A DNA stretch of 36,946 bases, taken from CAZJHX01 sp964545715. Lineage in GTDB: Bacteria; Myxococcota_A; UBA9042; GCA-2863065. Under the pieces are notes generated by a model. The model worked only from the letters and a program-made list of their open reading frames with translations. It ran no database searches and was not told the origin of the DNA. The position numbers were made by a program, and so were the translations under genes. Below, in pieces: positions 12,885 through 20,898 of the stretch (positions are counted from its first letter, which is position 1; each line of letters starts with the position of its first letter). The stretch lies in NCBI GenBank assembly GCA_964545715.1, contig CAZJHX010000105.1:1-36946 (forward strand), read 5' to 3'.

Positions 12885-14854
12885 ACGTGGACAGCCAGCC
12901 GCACAGCGCGAAAGCGTAGGCGTCCCAGCCCCCGGTGCAGAATCTGACGGGCTCGCTCGGGCCGCACGCCGTAGTGCTCTCCGATCTCGGCCAGCGTATG
13001 TGGCCGCTCGACGCCGATGCCGAAGTACATCCGCAGCACGTCCGCCTCTCTCTCGGGCAGCTCAGACAGCAGGTCGCGCACCTCTTCGCCCATCTCGCGG
13101 GCGGCGACCTCTTCCAGCGGCAGCAGCGCGGACGGGTTCACCAGCACGTCCTTCAGGGTCATACCCCCGTCCGGTGAGGTGGGGCGGTCGATGGGAATGC
13201 ACCCGCGCTCCACGTTGCGGGCGACGCGCTGAGAGTCGATGACCGTCTGCTCATCCACGTCACAGTGCTCCGCGATCTCGGCCACTGTCGGCGCCCGTCC
13301 AAGCGACGTCGTAAGCATGCGCTCGGCGCCTTTGATCTTCTTGGACGTGCGCAGCGCGCTGACCGGGATGCGGATCGTGCGCGAGTGGTTGGACAGGTAG
13401 CCGTCGACCGCCTCGCGAATCCACCAGACCGCATAGCTGCCGAAGCGCGCGCCCTTCTCGTGGTCAAACTTGGCGGCGGCGCGCATCAGGCCCATCGTGC
13501 CCTCTTGCACCATGTCGTTAAAGAGGGACTCCGACCTGCCCTTGTACTTGTTGGCGACCCACTTCACGAGCGGCAGGTTGCGCTCGGTCAGCACGCGCAC
13601 GGCCTCATCGATCGCCGCCTGATCCCCCGCGGCGCGCGCCCGGCGCAGGTGCAGTGAGATCTCGACCTCTTCCTCACGCGTCAGCTGCGCTCCGGTGCCG
13701 GCGTCCACCGACAACTGCAGCGCCGCGGGCTGCTCGTCTCCGCCGGCCACCGCCTGATCGACCAGCACAAACTGCACGTCATCGGGCTGCTCAGAGACCA
13801 CCTCGGCGGCGGCCTCCAGCGTCGGAACCAACCGCAGGCGCGGCGGCGTCGACGTCAGCAGGTGCCCCATCTTGCTGCCGTTGATGCGGACGCTCTCCAC
13901 GACCTCTCTGGCGGCCTCCACCGGCGCTGCGACGACCACCAGTCCGTTGTGTGTCCCCGCCCGCAGGCCGTTCGCCGCGGCCGCAACGCCAAGCAACACC
14001 GGCGTGTCACCGCTGGCGGGCACCACCAGCGCGGCGTGCAGGCGCTCGTCCGCTTTGAACGGCTCGCTCAACAGCGCGGCGCTGACCAGCTGCGGCGCGA
14101 CCATCATCGCCGCCTCGATCAGGCTCATCCAGCACTGCCGGGCCGGGTCGATGACCGCCACGATCGTGTCCAGGATGTATGCGTCGTCCAGGTAGCCCAC
14201 GACCCCCTGCCGGTCGTCGATCGCGTCCTCTTCCAGCGCCAGGTAGCTGAGCGCCGCCCGGGCGTGCATGCGGTCGTCCTCGCCGGCGCTGTCGCCTTCC
14301 AGCACCGACACCAGAAACTCGGCGTTGAGCAGCAGCCGGCGGATCATCAGCGAGTCGGTCGGCACCCCCGGATCCTCGCAAAACGCGCGAGTGTGGGCGC
14401 ACAGGGCAGCGTCCTCCATCGGCGGCTCGAACTTCAGCTCGTCCAGCATCGCCTCCGCCTGCAGCCGCTCTTCCACGCGAATCAGCCGCACAGGCAAGCC
14501 CACCGCAAGACCCGCCGCGCCGCGCGCGTAGTGAAGCACCAGCCCCAGTATGAATGCGCGAGCCTGGACACCGTTGGGCGACAGCTCTGACGGCGGACAG
14601 CTGAGCACGTGAAGCAGGCCCGCCCGCGCCAGCTCCTTGGCGCGGGCCTCGTCGCTGTCAGCCAGAATGCGGCTCAACTCCACCACTTTGCGTCGCAGCG
14701 TGTTCGCCAGCGCGGTCAGCCCACTGCCCGCGAATCCCGCGAGCCACGCGTCCACGTCGCCCAGGACCGTCGCGTCGCCCGACGACGTCGCACCCGCGTC
14801 CTCGATGAGCTTGTCGAGCAGCCGCTGGTGTTCGGCGTACTGCAGTCCGTGCAT
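12881..14854 (-). CDS. Sigma-70 family factor with large N-terminal extension
   Basis: Of 657 residues, only about 240 at the C-terminus are sigma factor. Region 2 (~419-497) includes DMVQEGTMGLMRAAAKFD and the DNA-melting/-10 helix GSYAVWWIREAVDGYLSNHS. Region 3 covers ~500-560. Region 4 (~600-655) has the helix-turn-helix TLAEIGEHYGVRPERARQIL. The sequence resembles RpoH/RpoD-type factors. Residues 1-392 match no sigma region; residues ~195-237 (LSYLALEEDAIDD, then GYLDDAYILD) resemble a DUF1232/YkvA-like segment, and 270-370 look alpha/beta. A GGAG sits 8 nt before the ATG. It is divergent from the secreted protein at 14885 with only 30 bp between starts. The extension probably senses or binds something, but this is inference. 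Confidence 0.88.
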   Translation of the reverse strand: MHGLQYAEHQRLLDKLIEDAGATSSGDATVLGDVDAWLAGFAGSGLTALANTLRRKVVELSRILADSDEARAKELARAGLLHVLSCPPSELSPNGVQARAFILGLVLHYARGAAGLAVGLPVRLIRVEERLQAEAMLDELKFEPPMEDAALCAHTRAFCEDPGVPTDSLMIRRLLLNAEFLVSVLEGDSAGEDDRMHARAALSYLALEEDAIDDRQGVVGYLDDAYILDTIVAVIDPARQCWMSLIEAAMMVAPQLVSAALLSEPFKADERLHAALVVPASGDTPVLLGVAAAANGLRAGTHNGLVVVAAPVEAAREVVESVRINGSKMGHLLTSTPPRLRLVPTLEAAAEVVSEQPDDVQFVLVDQAVAGGDEQPAALQLSVDAGTGAQLTREEEVEISLHLRRARAAGDQAAIDEAVRVLTERNLPLVKWVANKYKGRSESLFNDMVQEGTMGLMRAAAKFDHEKGARFGSYAVWWIREAVDGYLSNHSRTIRIPVSALRTSKKIKGAERMLTTSLGRAPTVAEIAEHCDVDEQTVIDSQRVARNVERGCIPIDRPTSPDGGMTLKDVLVNPSALLPLEEVAAREMGEEVRDLLSELPEREADVLRMYFGIGVERPHTLAEIGEHYGVRPERARQILHRGLGRLRFRAVRLAVHV

Positions 14855-14884
14855 CAGGTGTCTCCGGTTTGGTACCTTAGCCCC

Positions 14885-16306
14885 ATGCTAAAGCAATCTT
14901 GTCTGGCCGTCCTCCTGGCGACGGCGATCATCGCGTGGATCCCCTCGGCGACGGCGGACGACATCGTTTTGCCTGCGCAGGGAGTCCTGCGAACGGTTGC
15001 CGGCGTGCCCGCTCCCGACGGGCTGTATCCGGTCACCTTCAAATTATACGACAGCCAGGCCGCGGACGCAGCGGTGTGGTCTGAAACCTATCTGGGCATC
15101 TCGGTCGCGGACGGCGTCTTCTCCGTACAGCTCGGTAGCCAGGAGCCGCTGTCCGACACCGTGATCGCCGGCGCTCCGCAGCTGTGGCTGGGCGCGACCG
15201 TGTCGATCGACCCCGAGCTGCCGCGCGTGCGCATCCACACCGTCCCGTTCGCCGTACGAGCGTCATCCGCCGGGGCGCTGGCCTGCACGGGCTGCGTAAC
15301 GACGTCCACGTTGCATTCGAGCGTCGCCGAGTCCATCGCCAAAGCCGAGGCGGACGCGGCCGCTGTAAAGGCTGATCTCGCCGCCACGCTGCTCCTGCGT
15401 GTCGTAGCCGATGAGGCCGCCATGAATGCGATCTCGGCCCCCGGCCAGCTGGCCTTTCGCACGGACCTGAACGCGCTGTTCCTGTACGCGGGCGGAGAGT
15501 GGCTCAAGCTGGCCACGCAGGACCCGTGCGGCGACGGCGTCATCGATCCCGCCACCGAGATCTGCGAGCCCGGCCAGATCGGCGACGCCACGTGCGCTTC
15601 CCTGGTCGGAGCTGATTACACCGGCACCGTCACCTGCGGCGGCGACTGCGCAACGTACAACACCACGGCCTGCTCACAGTCGGTCGGGACCGAGACCAAC
15701 CCAGCAGCCAGCTGCAAAGCGATCCTGGACGCCGGCGGATCGACGGGCGACGGCCAATACTTCGTCAACAGCGCCCTGGGCGCGGTGAAGGTGTACTGCG
15801 ACATGAGCGGCGGCGGCTGGACCCTGGTCGCCAGCTGGCCATACGACACGTTTGAGGGCAACTGGGGCACCACCGCCCTCGCCCTGGACGACCCCAAGCC
15901 GGGCACCAAGCACATCGTCCCGTTCATCTCCGTGATCCCGTCTCCATCGACGGTTCGCATGGTCTATCTGCCAAACGGGGAGACGCTTGAAAAGGCTGTG
16001 GCGGCGGGCGCGGCCTGGGAGACCGCCTCCAAAGGCGCGCGCATCGCCCTGGCCGACGGCAACTTCCTGATCTGGGACGAGCAGGGCAGCTGCCAGAACT
16101 ATGGCGTGTGCTTCGTCAACGGTACTTACTCGAACGGCTTCCTGTGCGACGGCAACAGCGGCCAGGTCGGCGGCCAGGGACTGTTCAACTGCAACACGTC
16201 GGACGAGTTCTGCGGGTGCGGCTCACACGGCTGGAAGAGCGCGTCGGGCGGCTGCTCGGCGTCGGTGTGCAATGCGGACGGCCAGGTGGCGATCTACCTG
16301 CGTTAG
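14885..16306 (+). CDS. Secreted Cys-rich protein with fibrinogen-like module
   Basis: This 473-residue protein starts at MLKQSCLAVLLATA, with a signal peptide probably cleaved near residue 25 (SATA-DD). Residues ~28-120 form a module (GVLRTVAGVPAPDGLYPVTF, WSETYLGISVADGVFSVQLG) also found in the protein at 19417. ACTGCVTTSTL, a helical linker, and a myxobacterial-type CGDGVIDPATEICEPG Cys segment follow. The C-terminal part begins with GQYFVNSALGAVKVYCDMSG and GGWTLVASW, as in fibrinogen-related/GGGWTL domains, and ends in a Cys/Gly-rich stretch. It is probably a surface or extracellular adhesin. No Shine-Dalgarno sequence precedes the ATG; a TACCTT 7 nt upstream suggests a leaderless transcript. 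It ends overlapping the convergent gene by 4 bp. Confidence 0.75.
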   Translation: MLKQSCLAVLLATAIIAWIPSATADDIVLPAQGVLRTVAGVPAPDGLYPVTFKLYDSQAADAAVWSETYLGISVADGVFSVQLGSQEPLSDTVIAGAPQLWLGATVSIDPELPRVRIHTVPFAVRASSAGALACTGCVTTSTLHSSVAESIAKAEADAAAVKADLAATLLLRVVADEAAMNAISAPGQLAFRTDLNALFLYAGGEWLKLATQDPCGDGVIDPATEICEPGQIGDATCASLVGADYTGTVTCGGDCATYNTTACSQSVGTETNPAASCKAILDAGGSTGDGQYFVNSALGAVKVYCDMSGGGWTLVASWPYDTFEGNWGTTALALDDPKPGTKHIVPFISVIPSPSTVRMVYLPNGETLEKAVAAGAAWETASKGARIALADGNFLIWDEQGSCQNYGVCFVNGTYSNGFLCDGNSGQVGGQGLFNCNTSDEFCGCGSHGWKSASGGCSASVCNADGQVAIYLR

Positions 16307-18282
16307 TTCGAGACCAGCGCGCCGGTCAGAATCGCGTAACCCGGCGCGCTCACGACCAGCTGCGGGTGAAACGTCAGGCTCGTGCCCTCGGGGGCGCCCG
16401 GCAGCAGGCCGTCCAGCGCCACGTCGGGCAGCGCGATGGCCTTGATGATGCCGCCGGCCAGCTTGTCCACGATGAGCGTGTTCACCGAGGTGGACAAGAA
16501 GTTCTCGACCACGGTCGGGTTGGGGATGTCGATGGCGTCCACAACCTGCAGCGCCACATCGCCCGTGTTCACGATCTTCAGCTCCAGGGCGGGCTTGCCG
16601 GCCTCGTTGGTCGTGATGCCGAGCTCGACCGAGAGCTCCAGGCCGATCATGGCCTCCGCCGTCGCAAAGCCGGCGCCCGGAATGCGGTAGCTCAAGCGCG
16701 CCGCCATGGCGCCCACCTGCAGGTGCAGGGTGCCGTCGTCGGTGCAGCCGGTCAGCACCGGGGGCAGCAGCGGATCCAGCTCCAGCGTGGGCTCTTTGTA
16801 CGGCAGGCTCAGGCCGATGTCGGCCAGCTGCTCGCTGTCCAGCTGGATGTGCATCGCGCCACCGAACCACGCCGAGAACAGCGCCTGGTTCAACACGTCG
16901 TAGCTCAGCGACAGCGCGACAGGCGCGTTGGGCGGCAGCATTGGAATGTTCGCGGCCGGCTTGCCCAGACAGGTGGCGCTCAGCGCACCGGCCGGGGTCG
17001 GGGTCACCAACTCGCCCTGCTGTGCGGACAGGCCCAGGTCCACCGCCAGCTGCAGGCCGGTCGGCTTCACGGTCACACCGGCGGGCGCCGCGTCAACCGT
17101 CAGGGACAGCGCGGGAATCAGCCCGGCCAGCGGACCGACCTCGATCGTCTTCTGAATCGACGCCAGCTTGCGCAGCACGCCGCCCAGCAGCGGGGCGACC
17201 TTCTTCTCGAGCATGGTGGCCACGATGCCCTCGAGCAGCTCCTGGGTCGCGCCGGCCAGGGTCGTCACCAGCCCGTCAAACGCGGAGAGGAAGCCGCCCT
17301 CCACCGTCAGCTGCGGGTCGTCCAACGTCACGTCGGCGTTCTCGACCGTCACCTGAATCTCACCGTCGTCGTTCGTCCCCAGGCCCAGCTTGGCGGCGAT
17401 GGAGATGACGTCGAACTGCAGCGTGGCGTCCTGCGCATCCGGGCAGCCGAAGGTCGTGTCGATCGCGTCAAAGGCCACGGACACCTCGGTCAACGTCACT
17501 TTGAGATGCAGCGCGTCAAAGTCAGGCACCAGGTCGACCGCGCCCACCTTATAAGAGATGTCGTTTATCGTCAGGGTCCAGCCGTCGCACCACAGCGTGT
17601 CCGCCAGGATCTCCTTGGGCTCGCCGACCAGCGCCATCAGGTCCACACCGTCCAGCACCAGCGTCACCAGGGTCGCCACGTCGTCGGCGTCCGCCAGGTC
17701 GTTGTCGTCCCACACCTCAGCCGACAGGCCCAGCATCACGCCGGAGCTGACGCGCGAGCTGCCCGCTGTACCGGCCATGGTCGGGTAGAAGCCGTCGCCG
17801 ACCAGCACATGCCGCACATCCGCGGCCTCTCCGTCATCCGCGCCCACCGCCAGCGTCTCGATGCGGTTCATGCCGTGACCGGGCACAACGTACGCCTCAA
17901 ACGAGCCGTCATAGATGACCTTTGCCGGGATGCCGTTGACCGTCACCGCCACGCCGTCTGCGGGGGACACGGTGCCGGTGACCTTGATCATCTCGCCTTC
18001 CCACGTCAGCTGCGCGCCGCGCGTGGGCGTCTCAACCGTCAGCACCGGCGGCACCACAGGCGCGACCTCGGGCTCGGGCGTCACGTCGGGCTCGACCGGC
18101 GCGGGCTCATCGGGGGTGGTGTCGGGCTGGGTCGGCGGCGGCGTCGCGGGCGTCTCAGCGATAGGCGGCGCAGGCTCGTCCACAACGACGGGCGCCTTGT
18201 CTGCCTCTTGCGGCAGCTCCGTCTCGCCACAACCGATAATGCTGATGCAGCCGATAAGCCCGATACAGATAAGTGCGCGCAT
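16303..18282 (-). CDS. Lipoprotein with BPI/TULIP-like lipid-binding features
   Basis: This 659-residue protein has a type II signal peptide with lipobox ending IIGC (Cys18), then a Pro/Glu/Asp-rich linker (30-80), a small Ig-like domain (80-165), and a long C-terminal region of amphipathic strands and helices. LSYDVLNQALFSAWFGGAM (461-477) closely recalls the VLNQALF-x-W-x-GG element of the BPI/PLUNC family, and ENFLSTSVNTLIVDKLAGGI fits the long helix of a TULIP module. A tubular lipid-binding protein on the outer membrane is therefore plausible. GGAGG lies 5 bases before the ATG. A 117-bp gap separates it from the upstream same-strand gene; I see only a weak promoter there. The TULIP assignment rests on motif resemblance only. 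Confidence 0.7.
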   Translation of the reverse strand: MRALICIGLIGCISIIGCGETELPQEADKAPVVVDEPAPPIAETPATPPPTQPDTTPDEPAPVEPDVTPEPEVAPVVPPVLTVETPTRGAQLTWEGEMIKVTGTVSPADGVAVTVNGIPAKVIYDGSFEAYVVPGHGMNRIETLAVGADDGEAADVRHVLVGDGFYPTMAGTAGSSRVSSGVMLGLSAEVWDDNDLADADDVATLVTLVLDGVDLMALVGEPKEILADTLWCDGWTLTINDISYKVGAVDLVPDFDALHLKVTLTEVSVAFDAIDTTFGCPDAQDATLQFDVISIAAKLGLGTNDDGEIQVTVENADVTLDDPQLTVEGGFLSAFDGLVTTLAGATQELLEGIVATMLEKKVAPLLGGVLRKLASIQKTIEVGPLAGLIPALSLTVDAAPAGVTVKPTGLQLAVDLGLSAQQGELVTPTPAGALSATCLGKPAANIPMLPPNAPVALSLSYDVLNQALFSAWFGGAMHIQLDSEQLADIGLSLPYKEPTLELDPLLPPVLTGCTDDGTLHLQVGAMAARLSYRIPGAGFATAEAMIGLELSVELGITTNEAGKPALELKIVNTGDVALQVVDAIDIPNPTVVENFLSTSVNTLIVDKLAGGIIKAIALPDVALDGLLPGAPEGTSLTFHPQLVVSAPGYAILTGALVSN

Positions 18283-18399
18283 GACGTTCCTCCGCGGGGG
18301 TTTCGTGACCCCGGCGAGCGCGCGCTACAGCAATCCCCGCGCCAGCCTGTCGAAAACGCAAGACTGCAAGCTCATGGACTGGGCGCTGGGGTCAAAAGG

Positions 18400-19368
18400 C
18401 TACGGCCCCTTCTTCAAAACGACCGTCGCCGTCGCCTCCTGCCGCTCGCCGTTCTCGCGCTCCACGCCCACCAGCAGATCGGCCGTAACACCGTCCCAGG
18501 TCGCCGGATCGTCGACCAGCATCAAGCTCAGCGGCCCGACCAGCCCCTCACCGGACGCGGCCACCTGCGAGAAAAGCACCTGGCCGAGCTCCGTGCCATC
18601 CTTGGCCGACAGGCGCGCATACGGCAGGAGAAGCTCATCGGGTCCGGGCGCGTCGGCCAGTTTCAGCCCGACATCGACCCCCCAACCGCCATTGAACAGC
18701 GGCGGTACCACCAGCGTCTCGCCCAGCTCAGTGAACGTGTCCGGATCAGAGAACGTGCCCAAGGTCGGCGGCGCACCGGTCCCAACCCCGTCACCCACGC
18801 CGACCTGCTCCCATGGCAGCGTGTCGTCCTTGTTCAACGTCACGGTCGCGGTGGCCTCCACGCGCTCTCCGTCCTCGGTCTCCAGCGCGATCGTCAGCGC
18901 CACCTCACTGTTGTGCCAGGCGCCGTCGTGAGCCAGCACCGCGTAGTTGTTCAGCGTCATGCGGGCCGCGCCGTCGGAGGCGAAGAACGGGCGCTTTTTG
19001 TACTTGGCCGTGGCCAGCTCCCCGACCTGGATCTCGACGGTGGCGCTGTCCATGCAGTCCGGAAAGCGGTCCGTGCGCGCCGCCGCCACCAGCATGTAGG
19101 AGAACTGGGGGCCCAGCACGACGTCCACCGTGTCCCCATCGGCGATCGCCTTGAACGACGACGCCTCCGTGCTGTGCTGGTTGTTGATCCCGATCTCAAA
19201 AACCCCGTCGGCTTTCAGTGCGCAGCCGGGGTCCGGCCCGGTGTCGGGCGTCGGCGAATCCGCGGGGTCCGTCGCGTCTTTGGGGTCGGGGGCATCGGTC
19301 GTCGAGCAGGCCACGCACGCGACAGCCAGGCTCACCATCCACAATCGCAGTTGCTTCATGCCCGACAT
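18400..19368 (-). CDS. Lipoprotein of unknown function with repeated domain
   Basis: The protein is about 319-322 residues with a lipobox ACVACS and an Asp/Pro/Thr linker (DPKDATDPADSPTPDTGPDP). The mature part contains two similar halves, each ending in a related strand pair: LETEDGERVEATATVTLNKD near the middle and VERENGERQEATATVVLKKG at the C-terminus. This indicates an internal duplication of a beta-sandwich-like domain of about 120 residues. I recognise no family. The start may be the first ATG (19368) or the one three codons later, MKQLRLWM, which makes the better signal peptide. It reads in the same direction as the TULIP-like gene and is divergent from the secreted protein at 19417. 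Confidence 0.7.
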   Translation of the reverse strand: MSGMKQLRLWMVSLAVACVACSTTDAPDPKDATDPADSPTPDTGPDPGCALKADGVFEIGINNQHSTEASSFKAIADGDTVDVVLGPQFSYMLVAAARTDRFPDCMDSATVEIQVGELATAKYKKRPFFASDGAARMTLNNYAVLAHDGAWHNSEVALTIALETEDGERVEATATVTLNKDDTLPWEQVGVGDGVGTGAPPTLGTFSDPDTFTELGETLVVPPLFNGGWGVDVGLKLADAPGPDELLLPYARLSAKDGTELGQVLFSQVAASGEGLVGPLSLMLVDDPATWDGVTADLLVGVERENGERQEATATVVLKKGP

Positions 19369-19416
19369 CCTAGCTTATTATCGTGGGTGCGCACCTCAGC
19401 AACCCGGGAGTCTCGT

Positions 19417-20895
19417 ATGCCCCATCCGCGTCACGTCACGGCCGCCTGTATCGTCGTCTGCCTGCTCGCCGCGCCGCTGTCGGCGACCGCGGAGACAGCG
19501 CCGCTCACCGTTCAAGGCCGGCTGCTGACCGTCGCCGGAGAGCCGGCCCCCGATGGGGACTACGTCGGCTCCTTCAGTCTCTGGAGCGCCGAGACCGACG
19601 GCGAAGAGCTGTGGAGCGAGACCCAGGGCATCGTCGTCGCCGGCGCGCAGTTTTCGGCGCTGTTGGGGCTCGATACGCCCATCGACAGCGCGCTGTATTC
19701 CGGCGACGCCACCGTCTGGGTGCAGCTGAAGATCGGCTCGGAGCCTCCCCTGGCCCGTCGCCCACTACACGCCGTTCCGGTGGCGGTCGCCGCTAGAACC
19801 CTGGCCTGCAGCGGCTGCGTCACAACGGCACACCTGGACGCGAGCGCGGTCGCCACCATCGTCGCCGGTCTCGGCTACGCGAAATCGGCCGACCTGGCCC
19901 CGGTGGCGCTCAGCGGGAAGTACAGCGACCTGACCGACGCCCCCAGCCTCGCCAAGGTCGCCACCAGCGGCCTGTACGCCGATCTCTCGGGCGGCCCCGA
20001 CCTCAGCGGCTACGCCAAGCTGACGCTGGACAGCAACATGGACTTCGCCAAACACCAGGCGCTGCGCTTCCGGCTGCAGACCGCGGCCGCCGATCCCGAG
20101 CCGTGCACGCTGCAGACCCTGGGCATGATCTACTACAACACCAGCAGCAAGCAGATCCTGATGTGCGACGGCAAAATCTACACGTCCGTGGCGACCGTCG
20201 GGGACATCGGCACCGAAGGCAACCCCGCGCTGACCTGCCTGGACCTCAAGACCAAGAAGCCGGCGACGTCGACCGGCTTCTACTACATCAACCCGGAGGG
20301 CAGCGGCGGCGTGAAGGTGTACTGCGAGATGGACCTGGAGGGCGGCGGCTGGACCCTGGTCGGCAAGTTCAACCTCAACAAGACCGGCCCCACCGTGGGC
20401 GGTATCACCTGGCGCGCGGACAACGACGTCAACCTGGACTACCTGGCCGCGCCGGACAACGACGCGGTCATCAACGCGGGACACCTCTCGCGCGACCGCA
20501 CCGTGGCCATCGCCAACCTCGGCGAGCGCAAGATGATGAACTTCATCAAGCAGCACACCAGCCAGAAGAACAAGTACTGCTGGAACCACTACTCCGCAGG
20601 GGTCGACAGCAACTGGAGCTACGTCTCGGGCAGCTCGGGCAGCCCCGGCGTCGGCTCGTGCGGCAAGCTGGGCTGGGGTTACGGCAACTCGTGCGGCGCG
20701 ACCTCCACGTCATGCTCGGGTTATGACGCCAACTACACGATGGACAGCCACTGGATGCACGCCAACGGGCTCAACAGCGGCACCTTGTCGGGCGTCATCC
20801 AAACCTACTGCGGTGACAACTCCACCAGCGGCATCGGCAGCAGCGGCGCCGCCACGGGCGATCGTCGCGGGACCTGCTACCTGTACGCAAAGTAG
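19417..20895 (+). CDS. Secreted paralog with fibrinogen-like module
   Basis: This 492-residue protein has a signal peptide (VCLLAAPLSATAE). Its N-terminal module (GRLLTVAGEPAPDGDYVGSF, LWSETQGIVVAGAQFSALLG, ACSGCVTTAHLDAS) is clearly homologous to the protein at 14885. A middle section has repeated L-S-G/Y-S-D-L-x-D steps (residues ~160-200) like those in phage-tail or adhesin stalks. The C-terminal domain opens with GFYYINPEGSGGVKVYCEMD and GGGWTLVGKF and is rich in Gly, Ser, Cys and aromatics. GGGAG sits 6 bases before the ATG. A longer open frame extends upstream through the antisense of the neighbouring genes, but the signal peptide and ribosome-binding site fix the start here. It is likely secreted or surface-attached; the ligand is unknown. 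Confidence 0.78.
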   Translation: MPHPRHVTAACIVVCLLAAPLSATAETAPLTVQGRLLTVAGEPAPDGDYVGSFSLWSAETDGEELWSETQGIVVAGAQFSALLGLDTPIDSALYSGDATVWVQLKIGSEPPLARRPLHAVPVAVAARTLACSGCVTTAHLDASAVATIVAGLGYAKSADLAPVALSGKYSDLTDAPSLAKVATSGLYADLSGGPDLSGYAKLTLDSNMDFAKHQALRFRLQTAAADPEPCTLQTLGMIYYNTSSKQILMCDGKIYTSVATVGDIGTEGNPALTCLDLKTKKPATSTGFYYINPEGSGGVKVYCEMDLEGGGWTLVGKFNLNKTGPTVGGITWRADNDVNLDYLAAPDNDAVINAGHLSRDRTVAIANLGERKMMNFIKQHTSQKNKYCWNHYSAGVDSNWSYVSGSSGSPGVGSCGKLGWGYGNSCGATSTSCSGYDANYTMDSHWMHANGLNSGTLSGVIQTYCGDNSTSGIGSSGAATGDRRGTCYLYAK

Positions 20896-20898
20896 CCG

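Noticed and set aside
16108..19416. Very long plus-strand open frame running into the secreted protein at 19417
   Set aside because: It is antisense to two lipoproteins with good signal peptides and ribosome-binding sites. Its translation is Arg/His/Gln-rich low-complexity sequence. Only the part from 19417 has a signal peptide.
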